Source: Nitrospiraceae bacterium
GTDB taxonomy: Bacteria > Nitrospirota > Thermodesulfovibrionia > Thermodesulfovibrionales > Dissulfurispiraceae
DNA length: 50,622 nucleotides
NCBI GenBank assembly: GCA_012517735.1
Contig: JAAYUK010000082.1
Location: 1 to 50,622, forward strand
Reading direction: 5' to 3'
The notes under the pieces were generated by a model. That model worked only from the letters and a program-made list of their open reading frames with translations, made no database searches and was not told the DNA's origin. A program made the translations under genes and the position numbers. This document shows, piece after piece, positions 26,101 through 33,878 of the stretch (the first letter of the stretch is position 1; every line of letters begins with the position of its first letter).

Positions 26101-27252
26101 CTACGGAAGCTTTTTCCACGGGAGAATCGTTACATTATCCCTGCTCATTTCCCGTTCTCCGCCGTATACGAGCGTTGCGGGCCGATCAGTCCTCCCCGCA
26201 AGTGCAGACCATTTCTGCAGGCCGGCAAAAAAGTCAGGAGCGACGGTCTGTCCTGACTTGATCTCTACCGGACTGAGCTCTGTACCTTCTTCCAGGACAA
26301 GATCGACCTCAAGCCCCTTGCTGTCGCGCCAGAAGAAAAGATTGGACGGCAAGCCGTTATTGAAACGCGCCTTCAGGAACTCCGTCACCACAAGATTCTC
26401 GAACAACGCACCCCTCTGGGCATGAAACGCCAGCTGGTCTTCTTCCCTGATGCCAAGCAGCCAGCCCGCCATGCCTGCGTCCACAAAGTACAGTTTAGGA
26501 GCTTTAACGAGCCGTTTATTGAAGTTGCGATGGTGGGGACGCAGCAGATAAATGATATAGCTTGCTTCGAGCACGGAAATCCATGAAGCGGCGGTGTTAT
26601 GGGTAATTCCGCAGTCTCCTGCAAGCGACGAGAGGTTCAGGAGCTGGCCGACACGCGCTGCACACATCTTCACAAACCGCTGGAACGCTGAAAGATCCCG
26701 GACATTCACGAGCTGGCGAACATCACGCTCGATATAGGTGGTCATATAGCCGGCAAACCAGTCGCCGGGGGAGATATCCCGGTCATATAATGCAGGATAA
26801 AGCCCCCTGAAAAGAAGCGCATCGAGGGAAGATGGAAGACGCTTCGCCGCCTTCAGTTCGCTGACCGAGAACGGAAGGAGCTGCACGAGCCCAACCCTGC
26901 CCGCAAGAGACTGACTTATGCCCGACAGCAACCCGAACTGCTGGGAACCGGTCAGTACGAACATGCCAGGTTTCGCATGCGCATCGACATGCGTCTGGAG
27001 ATATGAAAAGAGCTGGGGTGCCCGCTGTACTTCATCCAGGATGGCGCCGTCCGGAAGCCTCGACAGAAAGCCGCGCGGATCCTGTTCGGCAAGACTGCGG
27101 ATGTCAGGATCTTCGAGCGACAGATACTCCTTGTCGGGAAAAGCCATTCTGGTCAATGTCGTCTTGCCAGACTGCCGCGGCCCCGTAATGGCCACTATGG
27201 GAAATCCTGCTGCAAGCCGCAACAGCCTCTGATGGGCCGCTCTGTTGATCAT
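26101..27252 (-). CDS. AAA ATPase with DUF4143 domain
   Basis: 383 aa. The N-terminal AAA_14 domain has Walker A GPRQSGKTTL, Walker B AILDEVQRAP, and sensor motif FVLTGSQQF. The C-terminal DUF4143 domain (about 200-340) contains NKRLVKAPKLYFVDAGMAGWL and the PD-(D/E)XK-like FFWRDSKGLEVDLVLEEG...PVEIKSGQT. These proteins are widespread, often in mobile or accessory regions, and their role is unknown, though the nuclease-like fold suggests a toxin or defence-type function. It converges on the peptide-binding gene. A repeat element lies upstream. Confidence 0.9.
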   Translation of the reverse strand: MINRAAHQRLLRLAAGFPIVAITGPRQSGKTTLTRMAFPDKEYLSLEDPDIRSLAEQDPRGFLSRLPDGAILDEVQRAPQLFSYLQTHVDAHAKPGMFVLTGSQQFGLLSGISQSLAGRVGLVQLLPFSVSELKAAKRLPSSLDALLFRGLYPALYDRDISPGDWFAGYMTTYIERDVRQLVNVRDLSAFQRFVKMCAARVGQLLNLSSLAGDCGITHNTAASWISVLEASYIIYLLRPHHRNFNKRLVKAPKLYFVDAGMAGWLLGIREEDQLAFHAQRGALFENLVVTEFLKARFNNGLPSNLFFWRDSKGLEVDLVLEEGTELSPVEIKSGQTVAPDFFAGLQKWSALAGRTDRPATLVYGGEREMSRDNVTILPWKKLP

Positions 27253-27283
27253 GGATTACCATAACTCCGACCAGAACAAATTG

Positions 27284-27412
27284 TCAATTTAATTTACAAA
27301 TTGTACCGAAGATATCTTTGCGATGCGCTTCCCTGAACACCAGACTGAAAAAACGCCTGATCTCCCGATACCACTCGTTCAGCTTCTCTGCCTGATCCAT
27401 CGCGCCTGCCAT
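27284..27412 (-). pseudogene. Small ORF or truncated gene remnant next to repeat elements
   Basis: 42 aa (MAGAMDQAEKLNEWYREIRR to DIFGTICKLN), with no ribosome-binding site. The frame stays open only into the family-1 element that begins at 27421. A charged helical peptide like this could be a gene's 3' end cut off by the element. No family is recognised and it may not be expressed. Confidence 0.25.
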
Positions 27413-27420
27413 TGATTTAT

Positions 27421-27607
27421 CCGAGAATTGTCATTAGTCTGGCAGGACAGGCAACGCCGCTCATTCTCGGACGGCATCCAGCCGTCCTCCGAGGTATTCG
27501 CCTCGCACATACATCCTGTATGTGCCGCTTCGCCGAATAAATCCGCTCTGTTGCCAGTCCAGCCAGACTTAGAGCGTTATTGGATCGAACCCAATGACAA
27601 TTTTGGG
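27421..27607. repeat. Inverted-repeat element, family 1, long copy (187 bp)
   Basis: Termini CCGAGAATTGTCATTAG and CCAATGACAATTTTGGG are inverted. The interior has a GGACGGCATCCAGCCGTCC hairpin and a CACATACATCCTGTATGTG hairpin. It aligns with the reverse complement of 39242-39466 over most of its length. There is no coding capacity, so it is a MITE-like nonautonomous element. Confidence 0.8.
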
Positions 27608-27612
27608 TTTAT

Positions 27613-27680
27613 CCCAGAGTTGTCATTAGCCCGGGCTGGGCAGGCAACGCTTTCGGTCGAATCCGAATGACCGTTTTGGG
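27613..27680. repeat. Short inverted-repeat element, family 1 (68 bp)
   Basis: Termini CCCAGAGTTGTCATTAG and CGAATGACCGTTTTGGG; the core has CCCGGGCTGGGCAGGCAACG and TCGGTCGAATCC. It lies 5 nt after the long copy in the same orientation and resembles the 6993-7059 copy. Confidence 0.8.
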
Positions 27681-27733
27681 GCAAAGGACTTTCGCAGTAA
27701 TCCGCCTGACATGCTGCAGGGATTTCCGGCCAA

Positions 27734-30124
27734 TTAGCGATACAACAGATACTTCGACCGCAGCTCCAGGAACTCGTTCAGCGGACCCTGCCATTCCTTC
27801 GCGATGACGGAAGCACTCCGGCCCTGCCTGACCGCCTCGATCACCCGGCGGGAACCGACCATGCCGAGAGTGGCGTCAATGTTGAACTCCTTCGGGTAGA
27901 GTCTTTTCAACTCCCCAATTATCGCCACCCCGAGATAGGGGGCATCGAGCAGCTGACGGTTTACCAAGGTAATTCTTGCGCCGTTGCAGACACGGTTTTT
28001 GTAGCGGCTCTCTTTCGGGATAAAGCTCACCGGCGAAAACCGCACCCCGGGTATCTTGAGGCCGGAGAGAGCGGCGGTGAACTTGTGCGCGTTGATCCAC
28101 GGGGCGCCAAGCACCTCAAAAGGCGAATCGGTTCCACGACCGACACTGATATTCGCGCCCTCTACCAGGGCGACCCCCGGATACAGAGTGGCCCCCGTGA
28201 GGCTTCGCAGATTCGGCGACGGGTTGATCCACTGCAAACCGGTCTCGTCAAACCAGTCGGCACGCCGGTAATCGATCATCCGGATCACCCGCAACCGTGC
28301 GCCGATCCTCAATTCGGCATTGAACAGTTCCGCAAGCTCTCCGACCGTCATGCCGTGCCTGACCGGCAGGGGAAAGTATGCGGTAAAAGAAGTGAGATTG
28401 GGGTCCAGAACCGGTCCCTGCACCATTGAAGCCGTGATCGGATTGGGCCGGTCGAGCACGAAAAACGCGATATCCTTTTGGGCTGCGGCTTCCATGGCAT
28501 AACCCATCGTCGAGATATAGGTGTAAAACCTGACCCCGGCATCCTGTATGTCAAAAATGAGCGCGTCGAGACCTTCCAGCATCGCTTCGGTTGGCCGCCT
28601 GACCTCGCCATAAAGACTGTGCACCAACAGTCCCGAAGCCGTGTCCCGGGAAGAGGCCACCTTTGCATCTTCGGTACCCGAAAAGCCATGCTCAGGACTG
28701 AAGAGCGCCTTTACCGCAATACCGCCCTCACGAAGCAGATCAACGGTGCGCCTGCCCGATGCATCAACCCCGGTATGATTGGTTATCAGCCCGACCCGCA
28801 GCCCTTTGAGCTGCTCAAACCGGTCTTCAGCCAGCACATCAATTCCGGTCTTCACCCTGCCCTGCCGGACTCCCGATGCTGTCCCGGACGTTTTCAGATA
28901 CGCAGCGACAAGAGGTCTCGATGCAAGAATATGATCGTTCGTGAGCGGTGCTGCCGCGTTTGCAACCACTGACTTGATGTCCGCCCGCAACGCCTTCACA
29001 TTTCCGCCGTCCTTCGGGTGCAGGCGATTGGTCAGGATGATCACAAAACGATCCGTCACCGGATCGATCCAGAGTGATGTCCCGGTATACCCGAGATGTC
29101 CGTATGCGCCGACCGGCGCGAGTGCATCACGGTTCGCAACAAGAGGAGCCTCAAGGTCCCATCCGAGACCGCGCAATCGTGTCTTTCCGGCAGGAGCGTG
29201 CGGGATCGTCATCTGTTCGACACTCTCCTGCTTCAGAATCCGGACCGTGCCGAACGAACCGCCGTTCAGCATCATCCGCGCAAAAACCGCAAGATCATCA
29301 GCGGTTGAAAAGAGTCCGGCATGTCCGGCCACACCGCCCATTGCATGACAGGAGGGATCCTGCACCTCCCCGCAGAGCACCGCTCCGGCCCGCCTGCCGG
29401 TCGGAGCGATCCGGGCCTTCAATGCGCCGTCAGGCCGGAATCCGGTATCGTTCATGCCAAGCGGTCTGAAGATATGCTGCCTGCAATAGACATCGAGCCG
29501 CTGTCCGCTGACCCTTCTGACGATCTCGCCGAGGGCTTCGAAGTTGATGTCGCTGTACCGGTAGCTGCTTCCGGGCGGCGCTGTCGGCTTTTCTGCAATG
29601 ATCTTCTGCATGGCCGCATCATAGCCGCTCCACCCGCGGGTCGATCCAAGATCGGCCCGAAGGCCGGAATAATGGGTGAGCAGATGCCTGATCGTAATGT
29701 CGTCCTTCCCGTTTTTTCTGAATGCAGGCCAATAAGCGGCTGCGGGAGCGTCGAGCCGGAGCTTTCCCTTTTCAACCAATTGCATCACCGCGGTGGAAGT
29801 CGCTACTACTTTTGTCAGCGACGCAAGGTCGAATATGGTGTCTTCGGTCATGCCCGCAACCACAGGCTCCACAGAACGGTTGCCGAAGGCCTTGCGGTAG
29901 ATGATGCGGTCGCGGCTTCCAATAAGCACAACCGCGCCGGGAGTATGACCATCGCGAATGGCGCGTTCTATGAGAGGAACCAGAGCTGCCGCATGCTCCT
30001 CATGAAACGCCGAAGCGCTCAGCCTGACCTCGGCCGCCGATATGCCCGAAGCGCACCAGGAGACCAGGACCCATGCCAGCAGCCCCGCCGCACTCCTCAC
30101 AAATGAACTGCCGCTGTGTGTCAT
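27734..30124 (-). CDS. Fusion of serine hydrolase (beta-lactamase family) and NamZ-type exo-N-acetylmuramidase (DUF1343)
   Basis: 796 aa. A signal peptide (1-30) is followed by a class C beta-lactamase-like hydrolase (about 45-400) with nucleophile S102-x-x-K105 (SLTK), second motif YSD (YRYSDINFE), and HLGYTGTSLWID. The C-terminal half (about 415-796) is DUF1343/NamZ: GLITNHTGVD, FSPEHGF, DIQDAGVRFYTYISTM, DRPNPI, LPVRHGMTVGELA, NPSPNLRS, GRGTDSPFE. In B. subtilis the separate YbbC (NamZ) removes MurNAc ends from peptidoglycan and its neighbour YbbE is a serine hydrolase. The fusion here suggests coupled wall-fragment turnover in the periplasm. The ATG overlaps the upstream gene's stop by 4 nt. 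Confidence 0.92.
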   Translation of the reverse strand: MTHSGSSFVRSAAGLLAWVLVSWCASGISAAEVRLSASAFHEEHAAALVPLIERAIRDGHTPGAVVLIGSRDRIIYRKAFGNRSVEPVVAGMTEDTIFDLASLTKVVATSTAVMQLVEKGKLRLDAPAAAYWPAFRKNGKDDITIRHLLTHYSGLRADLGSTRGWSGYDAAMQKIIAEKPTAPPGSSYRYSDINFEALGEIVRRVSGQRLDVYCRQHIFRPLGMNDTGFRPDGALKARIAPTGRRAGAVLCGEVQDPSCHAMGGVAGHAGLFSTADDLAVFARMMLNGGSFGTVRILKQESVEQMTIPHAPAGKTRLRGLGWDLEAPLVANRDALAPVGAYGHLGYTGTSLWIDPVTDRFVIILTNRLHPKDGGNVKALRADIKSVVANAAAPLTNDHILASRPLVAAYLKTSGTASGVRQGRVKTGIDVLAEDRFEQLKGLRVGLITNHTGVDASGRRTVDLLREGGIAVKALFSPEHGFSGTEDAKVASSRDTASGLLVHSLYGEVRRPTEAMLEGLDALIFDIQDAGVRFYTYISTMGYAMEAAAQKDIAFFVLDRPNPITASMVQGPVLDPNLTSFTAYFPLPVRHGMTVGELAELFNAELRIGARLRVIRMIDYRRADWFDETGLQWINPSPNLRSLTGATLYPGVALVEGANISVGRGTDSPFEVLGAPWINAHKFTAALSGLKIPGVRFSPVSFIPKESRYKNRVCNGARITLVNRQLLDAPYLGVAIIGELKRLYPKEFNIDATLGMVGSRRVIEAVRQGRSASVIAKEWQGPLNEFLELRSKYLLYR

Positions 30125-31485
30125 CCCTTTTGCTGCGAACCGGATACGCCTTCCGCCTTCTGCGATGCCGGTTTCTTTTTCAAACCGTCCGCACTATAGA
30201 TATTCCGCGGATTCCAGAGCATCCATCCGGACGAGCCGAAGTCCTCCGCCGCCGTGATCTGTTCCCGAATCTGCACGCCGGTGAAATGGCGGCGATCGAA
30301 GGCATAATCCCGGAATGCCTGCAGCCATGGCCGGAAACGGACAGACGGCAGATTCGTCCGCTCCTTCGCCCGTTCGAGCGTCAGGTAGACGATTTTACCG
30401 GAATTCGCCACCGGATTCCGGTATCCAGGAATGCCGAACTGGAACCCCGACGGATACAGCATGAGCGAAATATAGTCGACTGACGGAGCTACTGCATCGA
30501 GTTTCTGCCCGATGTCCGTGTCATTCTGGTTCCAGGCAACATACCCGAAGATGTCGGCCGAGATGAACACGTTATAGGGCTGCAGCTTCTTCTTCGCCTC
30601 GGCAAGAAATCCGGCGATATGTTTTACCCGGTTCTCCTCCGTATTCGGAACACCAAACACAAGGCCCTTGTGGTCAGGGAATCTGACATAATCGAACTGT
30701 ATCTCATCAAACCCCATCTGCGCAGCCTCGATCGCGACGGCGATCGCGTAGTCCCACACCTCTTTTTTCGAAGGATCAACCCAGATCAGCCGCTCCCGGT
30801 CCCGCCATACAGCACCGTTCGCCGTCCTGACGGCCAGTTCAGGCTTCGCCGTGCCGAGCAGATCGTCCTTGAACACGACAATGCGGGCAGTCGTATAAAT
30901 GCCGCGCTCCTTGAGCGACTGGACCGTCTCTTTCATGTCCCTGACGGTAATCACCTTCTGCGCGCCGATTTCTCCCGCAAGCGGAACTGCGCTCTTGTAA
31001 GGAATCAGGCCACGGTCGCCCTTCACATCGATAACCAGCGCATTCAGTTCGGTCTCCTCGATGAGATTCAGCGCCGCCTCGCGAAGTGTTCTGCTGCCGA
31101 TACCGTACACCGTCAGGTAGAGCGCCTTCGGCGTCACCGGCTTCAGTCTCAGCTCGATCGGCCCGCCCTTCTGCGGGTCGTTCATGACCAGTTCCGTACG
31201 GGAATAGCCATGCGCCCGCGCGGCAACCTTGCCGATCCCAGGCTGCATGGTGAATCCGCCGTGGTCGTCCGTCAGGACCACTTCGCTCCCATTGAGCGTC
31301 ACAATCGCTCCCTTGATCGGTTTGCCCTCGGCATCGACCACCTTGCCGCTCATCAGGGCAGCGGGAGCAGTACGCTGCGGGACGGACGGAGCAGAGGGTG
31401 CGGTCGGAGCCGATTGATTGCACGCCATCAGTGCAACAGTCATGGTGAAAAACGTCACCATTCGTAGTGTCCACCGTATCATCAT
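30121..31485 (-). CDS. Lipoprotein glycoside hydrolase-like protein (DUF4015/GHL13) with N-terminal carboxypeptidase-regulatory-like domain
   Basis: 454 aa. The lipoprotein signal ends at a Cys in TVALMACNQ. A Pro/Ala-rich linker is followed by a carboxypeptidase-regulatory-like beta-sandwich (about 45-115, SGKVVDAEGKPIKGAIVTLNG). Next is a TIM-barrel hydrolase-like domain (about 120-440) with LVIDVKGDRG, GFDEIQFDYVRFPD, FISADIFGYVAW, and GVQIREQITAAEDFGSSGWMLW. The DEIQFDYVRFP motif is the family signature with likely catalytic acids. The substrate is presumably a cell-surface polysaccharide. Its ATG overlaps the deacetylase stop by 4 nt, so deacetylase, hydrolase and wall enzyme form one operon. 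Confidence 0.9.
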   Translation of the reverse strand: MMIRWTLRMVTFFTMTVALMACNQSAPTAPSAPSVPQRTAPAALMSGKVVDAEGKPIKGAIVTLNGSEVVLTDDHGGFTMQPGIGKVAARAHGYSRTELVMNDPQKGGPIELRLKPVTPKALYLTVYGIGSRTLREAALNLIEETELNALVIDVKGDRGLIPYKSAVPLAGEIGAQKVITVRDMKETVQSLKERGIYTTARIVVFKDDLLGTAKPELAVRTANGAVWRDRERLIWVDPSKKEVWDYAIAVAIEAAQMGFDEIQFDYVRFPDHKGLVFGVPNTEENRVKHIAGFLAEAKKKLQPYNVFISADIFGYVAWNQNDTDIGQKLDAVAPSVDYISLMLYPSGFQFGIPGYRNPVANSGKIVYLTLERAKERTNLPSVRFRPWLQAFRDYAFDRRHFTGVQIREQITAAEDFGSSGWMLWNPRNIYSADGLKKKPASQKAEGVSGSQQKG

Positions 31486-32300
31486 TGATTACCCTTTCCG
31501 GCTTTTGGCTGTTCCGGCTTCGGCTTCGCCACAATCCATTCGAACGCCTTCCCTTTGTTTGCATTGGTCAGCAGAAACCTCGGAAGCTTCATGATCGAAT
31601 CAGCACCGGTCACCTGTCGCCGGTCGATGGTGAAGGCAGCCACATAACCCGCCTCCGCTGCCTTGGCACAGAGCCAGTCGTCGTAAATGCCGAACGGCCA
31701 CGAGATCATATCCACCGTTGCCCCAAGCTCCTTTTCGAGCCGTGACTTTGACTTGCGGAGCTGCATGTCGACCGATTTCTCATACTCCTGCTGACTCATT
31801 TTCTTCCGGTCCTGCTTAAAGTTCGCATGCCAGTAGGTATGCGACTGGATATCGAACAGACCGCTCTTTTTCACCTCGCGAAGCTGATCCCAGGTCATTG
31901 CATACGATGCGTTGGAGATCGCCGATGGGTACACAAAAAGCGTCACAGGGATGCGGTATTTCTTGACGAGCGGAAACATCTCCGTATACACCGTTTTATG
32001 GGCATCGTCAATTGTAATAACCACCGATTTCGGCGGAAGCGGAGGCCCTTTGCGAAGCTGATAATCAACCAGTTTCCTGAGCGGGATTACCACATAGCCG
32101 TTCGCCTTCAGATATTCGAGATGCGATACAAAAACCGGCGTCGTGACCGTCATACTGTCCGCAACCGTCGGCCCGAAACGGTGATAGAGCAGAATCGGAA
32201 CTGATTCAGACGAGTTCTGTGCATGAACTGACGGCGGCATGACCGCGTTGAGCAGAACCACAAGAAGAGCTGCAGCAAATAACTTCAGTACATATTTCAT
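31482..32300 (-). CDS. Polysaccharide deacetylase family protein (CE4), exported
   Basis: 272 aa from the ATG at 32300 (MKYVLKLFAAALLVV). A GTG-initiated longer form to 32345 lacks sense as a signal peptide. The signal peptide ends about residue 27 (SVHA). The NodB domain has VPILLYHRF, TIDDAH (catalytic Asp98, metal Asp99), metal His154 and His158 in SHTYWH, and SWPFGIYDD. It resembles the N-terminal half of PgaB, and the next gene resembles a hydrolase, so the pair may process an exopolysaccharide such as poly-N-acetylglucosamine. The GGGAG site is in a small hairpin. Confidence 0.92.
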   Translation of the reverse strand: MKYVLKLFAAALLVVLLNAVMPPSVHAQNSSESVPILLYHRFGPTVADSMTVTTPVFVSHLEYLKANGYVVIPLRKLVDYQLRKGPPLPPKSVVITIDDAHKTVYTEMFPLVKKYRIPVTLFVYPSAISNASYAMTWDQLREVKKSGLFDIQSHTYWHANFKQDRKKMSQQEYEKSVDMQLRKSKSRLEKELGATVDMISWPFGIYDDWLCAKAAEAGYVAAFTIDRRQVTGADSIMKLPRFLLTNANKGKAFEWIVAKPKPEQPKAGKGNQ

Positions 32301-32313
32301 GGGAGACTCTCCC
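32301..32313 (-). promoter_or_regulatory. Hairpin covering the deacetylase ribosome-binding site
   Basis: GGGAG-AGT-CTCCC immediately precedes the ATG at 32300. The Shine-Dalgarno GGGAG is one arm, so initiation may need the hairpin to be opened, for example by translation of the upstream 14-codon ORF that ends at 32315. Confidence 0.4.
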
Positions 32314-32314
32314 G

Positions 32315-32359
32315 TTAATCCAGAGTGAGCTGCACGTGCATCCACAGCTTTTGTTTCAT
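32315..32359 (-). CDS. Candidate 14-aa upstream ORF (leader peptide) before the deacetylase gene
   Basis: MKQKLWMHVQLTLD then TAA. A TAGGAGTAAT site sits 4-5 nt before the ATG at 32359, a better match than the deacetylase has. The stop is 14 nt before the deacetylase ATG. No codon bias for one amino acid is seen, so coupling through the hairpin is likelier than classical attenuation. Confidence 0.35.
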   Translation of the reverse strand: MKQKLWMHVQLTLD

Positions 32360-32397
32360 ATTACTCCTAAATTGAATCTCTCTGCAAAAATCATTCT

Positions 32398-33117
32398 TTA
32401 TGAGGATTTCCAGCGGTCAAACTCGGGGGGAAGCAGCGCAAGAAGCTTTTTTGGCTGCATGCTGAAAAGATCGTATGTCATGTCGAGCTGATTGACCACA
32501 TCAACAAAGCGACGCAGCGCCCCGGCCGTTTTCCCCCGCCCTGCTCCCGTCTTCGGACGGCTGTGGCGCACATCATAGTACAATTCAGTCGCAACATTGA
32601 TGATCACAGGGTTGGTGATAAAGCCCTGTCTCCCCGCAAGCTCATGATGGAACGAATTCTCGTGAGGAAGTGCTGAACAGAGCAGCAGCGCCGCATCCAT
32701 TCCGTACAAATGGTAAACCTGATAGGCGCCTTCCAGCAAGTGACGATGACGATACCGGTAGCCGCTGCTCAGGATATGGCGATAGTCCATGCCGGGCCGC
32801 CGCGTCCGGTCGCTTCCCGGCGGACATACCTGATCAAAAAACCAGAGCGAAAGCCAGCTCCAGAGTCCGGTATTGCCCGCTATGAGGTGATAAGGCGTAT
32901 CCCCGAACACATCGGCCATGTACTCGCAAAAATCGATGCGGAACCTGAATTTTCTTTGCTCGATTTCCAGGGGAACGGGGAACGCAGCGCTCTGTCTCTC
33001 ATCGAAGAGAATATCCCGCGGCAGCGATCCGGTTTGACCGCTGCGGAGCTGATTCAGATAGGTTCGAAATGCCTCGATCCCTGCGGTGTTCAGCATCCGG
33101 ATCTGATGAACGGTCAT
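32398..33117 (-). CDS. Protein of unknown function, third gene of GHKL-ATPase operon
   Basis: 239 aa, soluble, without signal peptide. Conserved-looking features are the N-terminal RMLNTAGIEAFRTYL, the aromatic/basic SGYRYRHRHLLEGAYQVYHL (about 118-137), and a C-terminal FVDVVNQLDMTYDLFSM...LLALLPPEFDRW. I recall a similar C-terminus in the uncharacterised DUF6339 family, but cannot check. The HRH and several Asp/Glu residues could be catalytic, yet no standard nuclease motif is clear. The ATG overlaps the stop of the preceding 254-aa gene by 4 nt, so the three genes are translated together. Confidence 0.85.
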   Translation of the reverse strand: MTVHQIRMLNTAGIEAFRTYLNQLRSGQTGSLPRDILFDERQSAAFPVPLEIEQRKFRFRIDFCEYMADVFGDTPYHLIAGNTGLWSWLSLWFFDQVCPPGSDRTRRPGMDYRHILSSGYRYRHRHLLEGAYQVYHLYGMDAALLLCSALPHENSFHHELAGRQGFITNPVIINVATELYYDVRHSRPKTGAGRGKTAGALRRFVDVVNQLDMTYDLFSMQPKKLLALLPPEFDRWKSS

Positions 33118-33878
33118 TTCTCCTCCCCCGCACTGCCGCCGAACCGGTCACAGACCCGCCATTTCCGGCAAAAAGCAAGGACAGCGTTGCCGATCCAGAA
33201 CTCCTTGTCCTGTTCGGTGGTCAAAACAGTGCGCGCAGGCAGCGGGCTTACGCCCGGAAGATCTTCAACAAAACGAATCCAGTGGCTCTGCCAATCATCC
33301 GGATCGCACTCGTCATCATCATAGTTTTCCCTAATGAGAATGTGCCTGAGTATCTGCCGGACAATCTCCGGATAGACCAGCGAAAAGAAATGCGTGTCGC
33401 TCCGGACGATCTCCCGGATTCCTTCAATCGCCGCATTCACCTGCAATATCGGCCTCGCGTCCGAAAGATCGAGCTGCCATACCAGATCACCCAATTCGAC
33501 GAATTCGACCGGAAGCAGACAGAGCCGGTCATGTGGCTCTGCAACATCGAGCCGCGGCACGATCCGGTCCACAGACGCAATGATGCGACCGTCAAGGACC
33601 ACTTTGACCCGGAAAAGCGGGATACCGCCCGGCGACAACTGTTCAAGAACGGTCCTGTCCGGTGCTGTCGGATTGCCGGCGCAGCCGTACGGAAAACGCA
33701 TCAGCGATGCGCCGCGATATGCCTCCACAAACACTTCGGCTTCGGGGGGCAAATGCAGTCCCTTCAGGCTCAATGAGGCCTCGAACGAAAAGCTCCCCGC
33801 TCCGACTCCGGAGAGCTGAAAAGAGACGGCTGAACGTGGAATCTTCCGGCGTCCCGTGTAATTGAATTTTCGTATCAT
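33114..33878 (-). CDS. Protein of unknown function, second gene of GHKL-ATPase operon
   Basis: 254 aa, soluble, not recognised. The N-terminal half looks all-beta: MIRKFNYTGRRKIPRSAVSF, FEASLSLKGLHLPPEAEVFVEAYRG and a glycine-rich turn FPYGCAGNP. The C-terminal half is helical with an acidic patch (YDDDECDPDDW, about 200-210) and an aromatic stretch. The order beta-sandwich-like then helical suggests an adaptor or sensor rather than an enzyme, but this is inference. It overlaps both neighbours by 4 nt (ATGA). Confidence 0.82.
   Translation of the reverse strand: MIRKFNYTGRRKIPRSAVSFQLSGVGAGSFSFEASLSLKGLHLPPEAEVFVEAYRGASLMRFPYGCAGNPTAPDRTVLEQLSPGGIPLFRVKVVLDGRIIASVDRIVPRLDVAEPHDRLCLLPVEFVELGDLVWQLDLSDARPILQVNAAIEGIREIVRSDTHFFSLVYPEIVRQILRHILIRENYDDDECDPDDWQSHWIRFVEDLPGVSPLPARTVLTTEQDKEFWIGNAVLAFCRKWRVCDRFGGSAGEEK

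Noticed and set aside
26101-27252. DUF4143 ATPase as toxin of a toxin-antitoxin pair
   Set aside because: No small antitoxin gene is adjacent; the short ORF at 27284 looks like a remnant, so the claim is not supported.
27300-27420. Phage att site or IS terminal near ACAAATTGT direct repeats
   Set aside because: Two 9-bp AT-rich repeats (near 27277 and 27296) without an integrase or tRNA are not enough.
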